DNA of 64,000 nucleotides from Locusta migratoria (taxonomy: Eukaryota; Arthropoda; Insecta; Orthoptera; Acrididae), in the NCBI GenBank assembly GCA_026315105.1, contig JAOYRU010000065.1:1-64000 (forward strand). Direction: 5' to 3'. Made by a program: the position numbers and the translations under genes. The notes beneath the pieces were generated by a model. The model saw only the letters and a program-made list of their open reading frames with translations. It had not been told where the DNA came from and did not search any database. Each line of letters begins with the position of its first letter. Position 1 is the first letter of the stretch. Positions 41,023 to 52,177 of this stretch are shown here, one piece after another.

Positions 41023-41104
41023 ACGGCCGTGTCGTGTAGGTCTAAGGCGCTGGTTTCAGGCACCATTATCTTCGGAGGCGTGGGTTCGAATCCCATTGCT
41101 GCCA
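41023..41104 (+). pseudogene. Leu(CAG)-like relic, unit 17
   Basis: Same as unit 1 by eye. Confidence 0.8.
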
Positions 41105-41508
41105 AGGCATATAGTGTTTTCTCTCTCGAAGATGGGTGCATTCAGTAAGTGAGTATGAGACAACGAGTTAGTACATTTTCTCTATATTGTGGAATGTGCC
41201 ACAGAAAGGCTTGCAACAACAGGAATCTATCGAATTGGCGATGGAGAGGAAAACAGTAGCGATTTGAAGCGAATGCTGAGAAAATTTGCAGCCATTGGAC
41301 GTAGAACGGAAATAGGTGCGGCGTTAGCGAGGGCTGTCTTGCACCAGTTGTGAGACGTTATTTCGAGCATGAAGGCAGGTGCAGTTTTGTCTCATGGTTG
41401 CTATAGGACGTCACCACGTAATAAATGTGGCGCATGGTGTTCTGAAATCAGCATTTTTGACTGTGGTGTGGTCATTATTATGCCTCGTGAAGGGAGTGTG
41501 CTTCGTAG

Positions 41509-41580
41509 TCCGGTGTGGTCTAGTGGCTAGGATATCTGGCTCTCACCCAGGAGGCCCGGGTTCGATTCCCGGCACCGGAA
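41509..41580 (+). tRNA. tRNA-Glu-CTC: tRNA-Glu (CTC), unit 18
   Basis: Same as unit 1 by eye. Confidence 0.95.
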
Positions 41581-41797
41581 TTTCACTTTTTAATGCACCT
41601 GTTATGCTACTTGCCTCGACGTTGCCCGGTTTGACGCTCCCCTGACGATTGTAGAAAGCTATCCAGAGTATAAACAACAGCAGTAACTGGCGGCGAAAGA
41701 GAGGCTTCTTCCCCAGACTCACAGTCATCAGGCTGTGGCGTGCTGCTTTGCTGTGTATTGGAGCTAAGAGAGGAAGCTCTTTCGGGGTGTACCCACG

Positions 41798-41869
41798 GCC
41801 GTGATCGTCTAGTGGTTAGGACATTGCGTTGTGGCCGCAATAACCCAGGTTCGAATCCTGGTCACGGCA
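41798..41869 (+). tRNA. tRNA-His-GTG: tRNA-His (GTG), unit 18
   Basis: Same as unit 1 by eye. Confidence 0.95.
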
Positions 41870-42244
41870 ATTTTGCACTAGTTTGTTTTTATTTTTTCCC
41901 CATCTCAGATCCTCCAAATTTTGTGACTCCCTCTACTATTCAGTGAGGAACTTTGCATATCGTAGTCTCTAATACATATGTTTTTTCAGAGTACACGAAT
42001 CTTCCACCAAGCAGGGACATTGTGCATTTCTGTGTGTGCGTATACTACGATCTTCTCGCAGTCTGTTTGCCCATTTGATTTATACACCTTTGCCTTCCGA
42101 CCGAGCGGCAGCGAGCGGCAGTCGAGCAAAGTCAGCAAAGTCAAGAGAAAGACCCCCCCCCACGCACCCCCGAGCCGCCATCCCTCGCCTGGAATGTCAC
42201 TTCATAGTCCTCACAGAGAAGAACGTAAGAAAAGAACAAATAAA

Positions 42245-42306
42245 AGTGCTTAGTACGTAGCTTTGTTGTGGCCTCAATATCTTAGGTTCGAATCCTGGTC
42301 ACGGCA
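42245..42306 (+). pseudogene. tRNA-His 3' relic, unit 18
   Basis: Same as unit 1 by eye. Confidence 0.8.
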
Positions 42307-42592
42307 ATCAATTTCTGCAGTAGCTCTTTGCCTTGCTGTTGCTGCCCCCAACTAACCGTGAACAAATGTTGAGTGATAATGACAGCTCTGTCTTTGTTTT
42401 TCACGTGTTCTCAGAGGTCAAATTGCGTACAACTGTTGGCCCAGGACAAGGTAGAAAATTGGGATGATGCGTGAGAAGTTTAGTTGAAAGGGGCACTTGT
42501 TTACGATGTGATGGATAAGCAGGCAGTCACAGTAGAATAGTATGCCCTGTTTGGATAAGAGATAAGAAGGCACAGTGCTTACACCCAGCGCA

Positions 42593-42674
42593 GGTAGCGT
42601 GGCCGAGCGGTCTAAGGCGCTGGTTTAAGGCACCAGTCTCTTCGGAGGCGTGGGTTCGAATCCCACCGCTGCCA
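42593..42674 (+). tRNA. tRNA-Leu-AAG: tRNA-Leu (AAG), unit 18
   Basis: Same as unit 1 by eye. Confidence 0.95.
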
Positions 42675-42912
42675 TAATTTTGTGGCACACCACGAAACTG
42701 GATCTTCAGGCTTTCTCTTCCACGATCGCAGCTAAAGCTGTCGGATGGTGTTTTCGTAGGGCAGGAATGATGTTTCTCTTGCTGCCAAGGGAGTACTCTC
42801 TGACGAGAGAGCGGAGGAAATGTGCCGTGCGACGATTGCATAGGCGTTTTGTTTCCTCTTGTAACTGCTTGCTGCAGAGCAAAAGCAACAGTATTGCGGT
42901 CGTCGTTCCAGT

Positions 42913-42994
42913 GGTAACGTGGCCGAGCGGTCTAAGGCGCTGGTTTTAGGCACCAGTCTCTTCGGAGGCGTGGGTTCGAATCCCACCGTTGCCA
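42913..42994 (+). tRNA. tRNA-Leu-TAG: tRNA-Leu (TAG), unit 18
   Basis: Same as unit 1 by eye. Confidence 0.95.
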
Positions 42995-43083
42995 ATTGTT
43001 TGCTCTAATTTATTTATTTATTTTAATTCTTTTTTTTCCGAGAATGTAACGACTGCTTTTGTGGAAAGGATGCATCTCATCCG

Positions 43084-43165
43084 ACGGCCGTGTCGTGTAG
43101 GTCTAAGGCGCTGGTTTCAGGCACCATTATCTTCGGAGGCGTGGGTTCGAATCCCATTGCTGCCA
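43084..43165 (+). pseudogene. Leu(CAG)-like relic, unit 18
   Basis: Same as unit 1 by eye. Confidence 0.8.
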
Positions 43166-43569
43166 AGGCATATAGTGTTTTCTCTCTCGAAGATGGGTGC
43201 ATTCAGTAAGTGAGTATGAGACAACGAGTTAGTACATTTTCTCTATATTGTGGAATGTGCCACAGAAAGGCTTGCAACAACAGGAATCTATCGAATTGGC
43301 GATGGAGAGGAAAACAGTAGCGATTTGAAGCGAATGCTGAGAAAATTTGCAGCCATTGGACGTAGAACGGAAATAGGTGCGGCGTTAGCGAGGGCTGTCT
43401 TGCACCAGTTGTGAGACGTTATTTCGAGCATGAAGGCAGGTGCAGTTTTGTCTCATGGTTGCTATAGGACGTCACCACGTAATAAATGTGGCGCATGGTG
43501 TTCTGAAATCAGCATTTTTGACTGTGGTGTGGTCATTATTATGCCTCGTGAAGGGAGTGTGCTTCGTAG

Positions 43570-43641
43570 TCCGGTGTGGTCTAGTGGCTAGGATATCTGG
43601 CTCTCACCCAGGAGGCCCGGGTTCGATTCCCGGCACCGGAA
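43570..43641 (+). tRNA. tRNA-Glu-CTC: tRNA-Glu (CTC), unit 19
   Basis: Same as unit 1 by eye. Confidence 0.95.
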
Positions 43642-43857
43642 TTTCACTTTTTAATGCACCTGTTATGCTACTTGCCTCGACGTTGCCCGGTTTGACGCTC
43701 CCCTGACGATTGTAGAAAGCTATCCAGAGTATAAACAACAGCAGTAACTGGCGGCGAAAGAGAGGCTTCTTCCCCAGACTCACAGTCATCAGGCTGTGGC
43801 GTGATGCTTTGCTGTGTATTGGAGCTAAGAGAGGAAGCTCTTTCGGGTGTACCCACG

Positions 43858-43929
43858 GCCGTGATCGTCTAGTGGTTAGGACATTGCGTTGTGGCCGCAA
43901 TAACCCAGGTTCGAATCCTGGTCACGGCA
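43858..43929 (+). tRNA. tRNA-His-GTG: tRNA-His (GTG), unit 19
   Basis: Same as unit 1 by eye. Confidence 0.95.
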
Positions 43930-44306
43930 ATTTTGCACTAGTTTGTTTTTATTTTTTCCCCATCTCAGATCCTCCAAATTTTGTGACTCCCTCTACTATT
44001 CAGTGAGGAACTTTGCATATCGTAGTCTCTAATACATATGTTTTTTCAGAGTACACGAATCTTCCACCAAGCAGGGACATTGTGCATTTCTGTGTGTGCG
44101 TATACTACGATCTTCTCGCAGTCTGTTTGCCCATTTGATTTATACACCTTTGCCTTCCGACCGAGCGGCAGCGAGCGGCAGTCGAGCAAAGTCAGCAAAG
44201 TCAAGAGAAAGACCCCCCCCCCCACGCACCCCCGAGCCGCCATCCCTCGCCTGGAATGTCACTTCATAGTCCTCACAGAGAAGAACGTAAGAAAAGAACA
44301 AATAAA

Positions 44307-44368
44307 AGTGCTTAGTACGTAGCTTTGTTGTGGCCTCAATATCTTAGGTTCGAATCCTGGTCACGGCA
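44307..44368 (+). pseudogene. tRNA-His 3' relic, unit 19
   Basis: Same as unit 1 by eye. Confidence 0.8.
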
Positions 44369-44654
44369 ATCAATTTCTGCAGTAGCTCTTTGCCTTGCTG
44401 TTGCTGCCCCCAACTAACCGTGAACAAATGTTGAGTGATAATGACAGCTCTGTCTTTGTTTTTCACGTGTTCTCAGAGGTCAAATTGCGTACAACTGTTG
44501 GCCCAGGACAAGGTAGAAAATTGGGATGATGCGTGAGAAGTTTAGTTGAAAGGGGCACTTGTTTACGATGTGATGGATAAGCAGGCAGTCACAGTAGAAT
44601 AGTATGCCCTGTTTGGATAAGAGATAAGAAGGCACAGTGCTTACACCCAGCGCA

Positions 44655-44736
44655 GGTAGCGTGGCCGAGCGGTCTAAGGCGCTGGTTTAAGGCACCAGTC
44701 TCTTCGGAGGCGTGGGTTCGAATCCCACCGCTGCCA
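44655..44736 (+). tRNA. tRNA-Leu-AAG: tRNA-Leu (AAG), unit 19
   Basis: Same as unit 1 by eye. Confidence 0.95.
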
Positions 44737-44974
44737 TAATTTTGTGGCACACCACGAAACTGGATCTTCAGGCTTTCTCTTCCACGATCGCAGCTAAAGC
44801 TGTCGGATGGTGTTTTCGTAGGGCAGGAATGATGTTTCTCTTGCTGCCAAGGGAGTACTCTCTGACGAGAGAGCGGAGGAAATGTGCCGTGCGACGATTG
44901 CATAGGCGTTTTGTTTCCTCTTGTAACTGCTTGCTGCAGAGCAAAAGCAACAGTATTGCGGTCGTCGTTCCAGT

Positions 44975-45056
44975 GGTAACGTGGCCGAGCGGTCTAAGGC
45001 GCTGGTTTTAGGCACCAGTCTCTTCGGAGGCGTGGGTTCGAATCCCACCGTTGCCA
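44975..45056 (+). tRNA. tRNA-Leu-TAG: tRNA-Leu (TAG), unit 19
   Basis: Same as unit 1 by eye. Confidence 0.95.
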
Positions 45057-45146
45057 ATTGTTTGCTCTAATTTATTTATTTATTTTAATTCTTTTTTTTT
45101 CCGAGAATGTAACGACTGCTTTTGTGGAAAGGATGCATCTCATCCG

Positions 45147-45228
45147 ACGGCCGTGTCGTGTAGGTCTAAGGCGCTGGTTTCAGGCACCATTATCTTCGGA
45201 GGCGTGGGTTCGAATCCCATTGCTGCCA
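45147..45228 (+). pseudogene. Leu(CAG)-like relic, unit 19
   Basis: Same as unit 1 by eye. Confidence 0.8.
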
Positions 45229-45632
45229 AGGCATATAGTGTTTTCTCTCTCGAAGATGGGTGCATTCAGTAAGTGAGTATGAGACAACGAGTTAGTACAT
45301 TTTCTCTATATTGTGGAATGTGCCACAGAAAGGCTTGCAACAACAGGAATCTATCGAATTGGCGATGGAGAGGAAAACAGTAGCGATTTGAAGCGAATGC
45401 TGAGAAAATTTGCAGCCATTGGACGTAGAACGGAAATAGGTGCGGCGTTAGCGAGGGCTGTCTTGCACCAGTTGTGAGACGTTATTTCGAGCATGAAGGC
45501 AGGTGCAGTTTTGTCTCATGGTTGCTATAGGACGTCACCACGTAATAAATGTGGCGCATGGTGTTCTGAAATCAGCATTTTTGACTGTGGTGTGGTCATT
45601 ATTATGCCTCGTGAAGGGAGTGTGCTTCGTAG

Positions 45633-45704
45633 TCCGGTGTGGTCTAGTGGCTAGGATATCTGGCTCTCACCCAGGAGGCCCGGGTTCGATTCCCGGCACC
45701 GGAA
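45633..45704 (+). tRNA. tRNA-Glu-CTC: tRNA-Glu (CTC), unit 20
   Basis: Same as unit 1 by eye. Confidence 0.95.
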
Positions 45705-45920
45705 TTTCACTTTTTAATGCACCTGTTATGCTACTTGCCTCGACGTTGCCCGGTTTGACGCTCCCCTGACGATTGTAGAAAGCTATCCAGAGTATAAACA
45801 ACAGCAGTAACTGGCGGCGAAAGAGAGGCTTCTTCCCCAGACTCACAGTCATCAGGCTGTGGCGTGATGCTTTGCTGTGTATTGGAGCTAAGAGAGGAAG
45901 CTCTTTCGGGTGTACCCACG

Positions 45921-45992
45921 GCCGTGATCGTCTAGTGGTTAGGACATTGCGTTGTGGCCGCAATAACCCAGGTTCGAATCCTGGTCACGGCA
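45921..45992 (+). tRNA. tRNA-His-GTG: tRNA-His (GTG), unit 20
   Basis: Same as unit 1 by eye. Confidence 0.95.
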
Positions 45993-46367
45993 ATTTTGCA
46001 CTAGTTTGTTTTTATTTTTTCCCCATCTCAGATCCTCCAAATTTTGTGACTCCCTCTACTATTCAGTGAGGAACTTTGCATATCGTAGTCTCTAATACAT
46101 ATGTTTTTTCAGAGTACACGAATCTTCCACCAAGCAGGGACATTGTGCATTTCTGTGTGTGCGTATACTACGATCTTCTCGCAGTCTGTTTGCCCATTTG
46201 ATTTATACACCTTTGCCTTCCGACCGAGCGGCAGCGAGCGGCAGTCGAGCAAAGTCAGCAAAGTCAAGAGAAAGACCCCCCCCCACGCACCCCCGAGCCG
46301 CCATCCCTCGCCTGGAATGTCACTTCATAGTCCTCACAGAGAAGAACGTAAGAAAAGAACAAATAAA

Positions 46368-46429
46368 AGTGCTTAGTACGTAGCTTTGTTGTGGCCTCAA
46401 TATCTTAGGTTCGAATCCTGGTCACGGCA
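46368..46429 (+). pseudogene. tRNA-His 3' relic, unit 20
   Basis: Same as unit 1 by eye. Confidence 0.8.
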
Positions 46430-46715
46430 ATCAATTTCTGCAGTAGCTCTTTGCCTTGCTGTTGCTGCCCCCAACTAACCGTGAACAAATGTTGAGTGAT
46501 AATGACAGCTCTGTCTTTGTTTTTCACGTGTTCTCAGAGGTCAAATTGCGTACAACTGTTGGCCCAGGACAAGGTAGAAAATTGGGATGATGCGTGAGAA
46601 GTTTAGTTGAAAGGGGCACTTGTTTACGATGTGATGGATAAGCAGGCAGTCACAGTAGAATAGTATGCCCTGTTTGGATAAGAGATAAGAAGGCACAGTG
46701 CTTACACCCAGCGCA

Positions 46716-46797
46716 GGTAGCGTGGCCGAGCGGTCTAAGGCGCTGGTTTAAGGCACCAGTCTCTTCGGAGGCGTGGGTTCGAATCCCACCGCTGCCA
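46716..46797 (+). tRNA. tRNA-Leu-AAG: tRNA-Leu (AAG), unit 20
   Basis: Same as unit 1 by eye. Confidence 0.95.
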
Positions 46798-47035
46798 TAA
46801 TTTTGTGGCACACCACGAAACTGGATCTTCAGGCTTTCTCTTCCACGATCGCAGCTAAAGCTGTCGGATGGTGTTTTCGTAGGGCAGGAATGATGTTTCT
46901 CTTGCTGCCAAGGGAGTACTCTCTGACGAGAGAGCGGAGGAAATGTGCCGTGCGACGATTGCATAGGCGTTTTGTTTCCTCTTGTAACTGCTTGCTGCAG
47001 AGCAAAAGCAACAGTATTGCGGTCGTCGTTCCAGT

Positions 47036-47117
47036 GGTAACGTGGCCGAGCGGTCTAAGGCGCTGGTTTTAGGCACCAGTCTCTTCGGAGGCGTGGGTTC
47101 GAATCCCACCGTTGCCA
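47036..47117 (+). tRNA. tRNA-Leu-TAG: tRNA-Leu (TAG), unit 20
   Basis: Same as unit 1 by eye. Confidence 0.95.
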
Positions 47118-47207
47118 ATTGTTTGCTCTAATTTATTTATTTATTTTAATTCTTTTTTTTTCCGAGAATGTAACGACTGCTTTTGTGGAAAGGATGCATC
47201 TCATCCG

Positions 47208-47289
47208 ACGGCCGTGTCGTGTAGGTCTATGGCGCTGGTTTCAGGCACCATTATCTTCGGAGGCGTGGGTTCGAATCCCATTGCTGCCA
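47208..47289 (+). pseudogene. Leu(CAG)-like relic, unit 20
   Basis: Carries A to T at 47230 in the D-loop part (GTCTATGG), seen in no other unit; consistent with lack of constraint on the relic. Confidence 0.8.
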
Positions 47290-47693
47290 AGGCATATAGT
47301 GTTTTCTCTCTCGAAGATGGGTGCATTCAGTAAGTGAGTATGAGACAACGAGTTAGTACATTTTCTCTATATTGTGGAATGTGCCACAGAAAGGCTTGCA
47401 ACAACAGGAATCTATCGAATTGGCGATGGAGAGGAAAACAGTAGCGATTTGAAGCGAATGCTGAGAAAATTTGCAGCCATTGGACGTAGAACGGAAATAG
47501 GTGCGGCGTTAGCGAGGGCTGTCTTGCACCAGTTGTGAGACGTTATTTCGAGCATGAAGGCAGGTGCAGTTTTGTCTCATGGTTGCTATAGGACGTCACC
47601 ACGTAATAAATGTGGCGCATGGTGTTCTGAAATCAGCATTTTTGACTGTGGTGTGGTCATTATTATGCCTCGTGAAGGGAGTGTGCTTCGTAG

Positions 47694-47765
47694 TCCGGTG
47701 TGGTCTAGTGGCTAGGATATCTGGCTCTCACCCAGGAGGCCCGGGTTCGATTCCCGGCACCGGAA
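47694..47765 (+). tRNA. tRNA-Glu-CTC: tRNA-Glu (CTC), unit 21
   Basis: Same as unit 1 by eye. Confidence 0.95.
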
Positions 47766-47982
47766 TTTCACTTTTTAATGCACCTGTTATGCTACTTGCC
47801 TCGACGTTGCCCGGTTTGACGCTCCCCTGACGATTGTAGAAAGCTATCCAGAGTATAAACAACAGCAGTAACTGGCGGCGAAAGAGAGGCTTCTTCCCCA
47901 GACTCACAGTCATCAGGCTGTGGCGTGATGCTTTGCTGTGTATTGGAGCTAAGAGAGGAAGCTCTTTCGGGGTGTACCCACG

Positions 47983-48054
47983 GCCGTGATCGTCTAGTGG
48001 TTAGGACATTGCGTTGTGGCCGCAATAACCCAGGTTCGAATCCTGGTCACGGCA
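47983..48054 (+). tRNA. tRNA-His-GTG: tRNA-His (GTG), unit 21
   Basis: Same as unit 1 by eye. Confidence 0.95.
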
Positions 48055-48430
48055 ATTTTGCACTAGTTTGTTTTTATTTTTTCCCCATCTCAGATCCTCC
48101 AAATTTTGTGACTCCCTCTACTATTCAGTGAGGAACTTTGCATATCGTAGTCTCTAATACATATGTTTTTTCAGAGTACACGAATCTTCCACCAAGCAGG
48201 GACATTGTGCATTTCTGTGTGTGCGTATACTACGATCTTCTCGCAGTCTGTTTGCCCATTTGATTTATACACCTTTGCCTTCCGACCGAGCGGCAGCGAG
48301 CGGCAGTCGAGCAAAGTCAGCAAAGTCAAGAGAAAGACCCCCCCCCCACGCACCCCCGAGCCGCCATCCCTCGCCTGGAATGTCACTTCATAGTCCTCAC
48401 AGAGAAGAACGTAAGAAAAGAACAAATAAA

Positions 48431-48492
48431 AGTGCTTAGTACGTAGCTTTGTTGTGGCCTCAATATCTTAGGTTCGAATCCTGGTCACGGCA
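48431..48492 (+). pseudogene. tRNA-His 3' relic, unit 21
   Basis: Same as unit 1 by eye. Confidence 0.8.
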
Positions 48493-48778
48493 ATCAATTT
48501 CTGCAGTAGCTCTTTGCCTTGCTGTTGCTGCCCCCAACTAACCGTGAACAAATGTTGAGTGATAATGACAGCTCTGTCTTTGTTTTTCACGTGTTCTCAG
48601 AGGTCAAATTGCGTACAACTGTTGGCCCAGGACAAGGTAGAAAATTGGGATGATGCGTGAGAAGTTTAGTTGAAAGGGGCACTTGTTTACGATGTGATGG
48701 ATAAGCAGGCAGTCACAGTAGAATAGTATGCCCTGTTTGGATAAGAGATAAGAAGGCACAGTGCTTACACCCAGCGCA

Positions 48779-48860
48779 GGTAGCGTGGCCGAGCGGTCTA
48801 AGGCGCTGGTTTAAGGCACCAGTCTCTTCGGAGGCGTGGGTTCGAATCCCACCGCTGCCA
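48779..48860 (+). tRNA. tRNA-Leu-AAG: tRNA-Leu (AAG), unit 21
   Basis: Same as unit 1 by eye. Confidence 0.95.
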
Positions 48861-49098
48861 TAATTTTGTGGCACACCACGAAACTGGATCTTCAGGCTTT
48901 CTCTTCCACGATCGCAGCTAAAGCTGTCGGATGGTGTTTTCGTAGGGCAGGAATGATGTTTCTCTTGCTGCCAAGGGAGTACTCTCTGACGAGAGAGCGG
49001 AGGAAATGTGCCGTGCGACGATTGCATAGGCGTTTTGTTTCCTCTTGTAACTGCTTGCTGCAGAGCAAAAGCAACAGTATTGCGGTCGTCGTTCCAGT

Positions 49099-49180
49099 GG
49101 TAACGTGGCCGAGCGGTCTAAGGCGCTGGTTTTAGGCACCAGTCTCTTCGGAGGCGTGGGTTCGAATCCCACCGTTGCCA
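49099..49180 (+). tRNA. tRNA-Leu-TAG: tRNA-Leu (TAG), unit 21
   Basis: Same as unit 1 by eye. Confidence 0.95.
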
Positions 49181-49270
49181 ATTGTTTGCTCTAATTTATT
49201 TATTTATTTTAATTCTTTTTTTTTCCGAGAATGTAACGACTGCTTTTGTGGAAAGGATGCATCTCATCCG

Positions 49271-49352
49271 ACGGCCGTGTCGTGTAGGTCTAAGGCGCTG
49301 GTTTCAGGCACCATTATCTTCGGAGGCGTGGGTTCGAATCCCATTGCTGCCA
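49271..49352 (+). pseudogene. Leu(CAG)-like relic, unit 21
   Basis: Same as unit 1 by eye. Confidence 0.8.
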
Positions 49353-49756
49353 AGGCATATAGTGTTTTCTCTCTCGAAGATGGGTGCATTCAGTAAGTGA
49401 GTATGAGACAACGAGTTAGTACATTTTCTCTATATTGTGGAATGTGCCACAGAAAGGCTTGCAACAACAGGAATCTATCGAATTGGCGATGGAGAGGAAA
49501 ACAGTAGCGATTTGAAGCGAATGCTGAGAAAATTTGCAGCCATTGGACGTAGAACGGAAATAGGTGCGGCGTTAGCGAGGGCTGTCTTGCACCAGTTGTG
49601 AGACGTTATTTCGAGCATGAAGGCAGGTGCAGTTTTGTCTCATGGTTGCTATAGGACGTCACCACGTAATAAATGTGGCGCATGGTGTTCTGAAATCAGC
49701 ATTTTTGACTGTGGTGTGGTCATTATTATGCCTCGTGAAGGGAGTGTGCTTCGTAG

Positions 49757-49828
49757 TCAGGTGTGGTCTAGTGGCTAGGATATCTGGCTCTCACCCAGGA
49801 GGCCCGGGTTCGATTCCCGGCACCGGAA
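49757..49828 (+). tRNA. tRNA-Glu-CTC: tRNA-Glu (CTC) with acceptor mismatch, unit 22
   Basis: C to A at 49759 (position 3) breaks the C3-G70 pair, giving acceptor TCAGGTG against CACCGGA. The partner strand is unchanged, so there is no compensation. The boxes and anticodon are intact; stability and charging may be reduced. Confidence 0.88.
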
Positions 49829-50045
49829 TTTCACTTTTTAATGCACCTGTTATGCTACTTGCCTCGACGTTGCCCGGTTTGACGCTCCCCTGACGATTGT
49901 AGAAAGCTATCCAGAGTATAAACAACAGCAGTAACTGGCGGCGAAAGAGAGGCTTCTTCCCCAGACTCACAGTCATCAGGCTGTGGCGTGCTGCTTTGCT
50001 GTGTATTGGAGCTAAGAGAGGAAGCTCTTTCGGGGTGTACCCACG

Positions 50046-50117
50046 GCCGTGATCGTCTAGTGGTTAGGACATTGCGTTGTGGCCGCAATAACCCAGGTTC
50101 GAATCCTGGTCACGGCA
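50046..50117 (+). tRNA. tRNA-His-GTG: tRNA-His (GTG), unit 22
   Basis: Same as unit 1 by eye. Confidence 0.95.
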
Positions 50118-50492
50118 ATTTTGCACTAGTTTGTTTTTATTTTTTCCCCATCTCAGATCCTCCAAATTTTGTGACTCCCTCTACTATTCAGTGAGGAACT
50201 TTGCATATCGTAGTCTCTAATACATATGTTTTTTCAGAGTACACGAATCTTCCACCAAGCAGGGACATTGTGCATTTCTGTGTGTGCGTATACTACGATC
50301 TTCTCGCAGTCTGTTTGCCCATTTGATTTATACACCTTTGCCTTCCGACCGAGCGGCAGCGAGCGGCAGTCGAGCAAAGTCAGCAAAGTCAAGAGAAAGA
50401 CCCCCCCCCACGCACCCCCGAGCCGCCATCCCTCGCCTGGAATGTCACTTCATAGTCCTCACAGAGAAGAACGTAAGAAAAGAACAAATAAA

Positions 50493-50554
50493 AGTGCTTA
50501 GTACGTAGCTTTGTTGTGGCCTCAATATCTTAGGTTCGAATCCTGGTCACGGCA
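50493..50554 (+). pseudogene. tRNA-His 3' relic, unit 22
   Basis: Same as unit 1 by eye. Confidence 0.8.
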
Positions 50555-50840
50555 ATCAATTTCTGCAGTAGCTCTTTGCCTTGCTGTTGCTGCCCCCAAC
50601 TAACCGTGAACAAATGTTGAGTGATAATGACAGCTCTGTCTTTGTTTTTCACGTGTTCTCAGAGGTCAAATTGCGTACAACTGTTGGCCCAGGACAAGGT
50701 AGAAAATTGGGATGATGCGTGAGAAGTTTAGTTGAAAGGGGCACTTGTTTACGATGTGATGGATAAGCAGGCAGTCACAGTAGAATAGTATGCCCTGTTT
50801 GGATAAGAGATAAGAAGGCACAGTGCTTACACCCAGCGCA

Positions 50841-50922
50841 GGTAGCGTGGCCGAGCGGTCTAAGGCGCTGGTTTAAGGCACCAGTCTCTTCGGAGGCGTG
50901 GGTTCGAATCCCACCGCTGCCA
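50841..50922 (+). tRNA. tRNA-Leu-AAG: tRNA-Leu (AAG), unit 22
   Basis: Same as unit 1 by eye. Confidence 0.95.
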
Positions 50923-51160
50923 TAATTTTGTGGCACACCACGAAACTGGATCTTCAGGCTTTCTCTTCCACGATCGCAGCTAAAGCTGTCGGATGGTGTT
51001 TTCGTAGGGCAGGAATGATGTTTCTCTTGCTGCCAAGGGAGTACTCTCTGACGAGAGAGCGGAGGAAATGTGCCGTGCGACGATTGCATAGGCGTTTTGT
51101 TTCCTCTTGTAACTGCTTGCTGCAGAGCAAAAGCAACAGTATTGCGGTCGTCGTTCCAGT

Positions 51161-51242
51161 GGTAACGTGGCCGAGCGGTCTAAGGCGCTGGTTTTAGGCA
51201 CCAGTCTCTTCGGAGGCGTGGGTTCGAATCCCACCGTTGCCA
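51161..51242 (+). tRNA. tRNA-Leu-TAG: tRNA-Leu (TAG), unit 22
   Basis: Same as unit 1 by eye. Confidence 0.95.
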
Positions 51243-51331
51243 ATTGTTTGCTCTAATTTATTTATTTATTTTAATTCTTTTTTTTCCGAGAATGTAACGA
51301 CTGCTTTTGTGGAAAGGATGCATCTCATCCG

Positions 51332-51413
51332 ACGGCCGTGTCGTGTAGGTCTAAGGCGCTGGTTTCAGGCACCATTATCTTCGGAGGCGTGGGTTCGAAT
51401 CCCATTGCTGCCA
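51332..51413 (+). pseudogene. Leu(CAG)-like relic, unit 22
   Basis: Same as unit 1 by eye. Confidence 0.8.
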
Positions 51414-51817
51414 AGGCATATAGTGTTTTCTCTCTCGAAGATGGGTGCATTCAGTAAGTGAGTATGAGACAACGAGTTAGTACATTTTCTCTATATTGTG
51501 GAATGTGCCACAGAAAGGCTTGCAACAACAGGAATCTATCGAATTGGCGATGGAGAGGAAAACAGTAGCGATTTGAAGCGAATGCTGAGAAAATTTGCAG
51601 CCATTGGACGTAGAACGGAAATAGGTGCGGCGTTAGCGAGGGCTGTCTTGCACCAGTTGTGAGACGTTATTTCGAGCATGAAGGCAGGTGCAGTTTTGTC
51701 TCATGGTTGCTATAGGACGTCACCACGTAATAAATGTGGCGCATGGTGTTCTGAAATCAGCATTTTTGACTGTGGTGTGGTCATTATTATGCCTCGTGAA
51801 GGGAGTGTGCTTCGTAG

Positions 51818-51889
51818 TCCGGTGTGGTCTAGTGGCTAGGATATCTGGCTCTCACCCAGGAGGCCCGGGTTCGATTCCCGGCACCGGAA
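51818..51889 (+). tRNA. tRNA-Glu-CTC: tRNA-Glu (CTC), unit 23
   Basis: Same as unit 1 by eye. Confidence 0.95.
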
Positions 51890-52105
51890 TTTCACTTTTT
51901 AATGCACCTGTTATGCTACTTGCCTCGACGTTGCCCGGTTTGACGCTCCCCTGACGATTGTAGAAAGCTATCCAGAGTATAAACAACAGCAGTAACTGGC
52001 GGCGAAAGAGAGGCTTCTTCCCCAGACTCACAGTCATCAGGCTGTGGCGTGATGCTTTGCTGTGTATTGGAGCTAAGAGAGGAAGCTCTTTCGGGTGTAC
52101 CCACG

Positions 52106-52177
52106 GCCGTGATCGTCTAGTGGTTAGGACATTGCGTTGTGGCCGCAATAACCCAGGTTCGAATCCTGGTCACGGCA
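52106..52177 (+). tRNA. tRNA-His-GTG: tRNA-His (GTG), unit 23
   Basis: Same as unit 1 by eye. Confidence 0.95.

Larger units (their letters stand above)
39041..41104 (+). repeat. tRNA cassette repeat, unit 17
   Basis: 2064 bp; A4, C-run 11, T-run 9; rare G at 39097 shared only with unit 14. Confidence 0.98.
41105..43165 (+). repeat. tRNA cassette repeat, unit 18
   Basis: 2061 bp; C4, C-run 9, T-run 8, the same signature as unit 15. Confidence 0.98.
43166..45228 (+). repeat. tRNA cassette repeat, unit 19
   Basis: 2063 bp; A3, C-run 11, T-run 9. Confidence 0.98.
45229..47289 (+). repeat. tRNA cassette repeat, unit 20
   Basis: 2061 bp; A3, C-run 9, T-run 9; private T at 47230. Confidence 0.98.
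47290..49352 (+). repeat. tRNA cassette repeat, unit 21
   Basis: 2063 bp; A4, C-run 10, T-run 9. Confidence 0.98.
49353..51413 (+). repeat. tRNA cassette repeat, unit 22
   Basis: 2061 bp; C4, C-run 9, T-run 8; private A at 49759 in tRNA-Glu. Confidence 0.98.
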
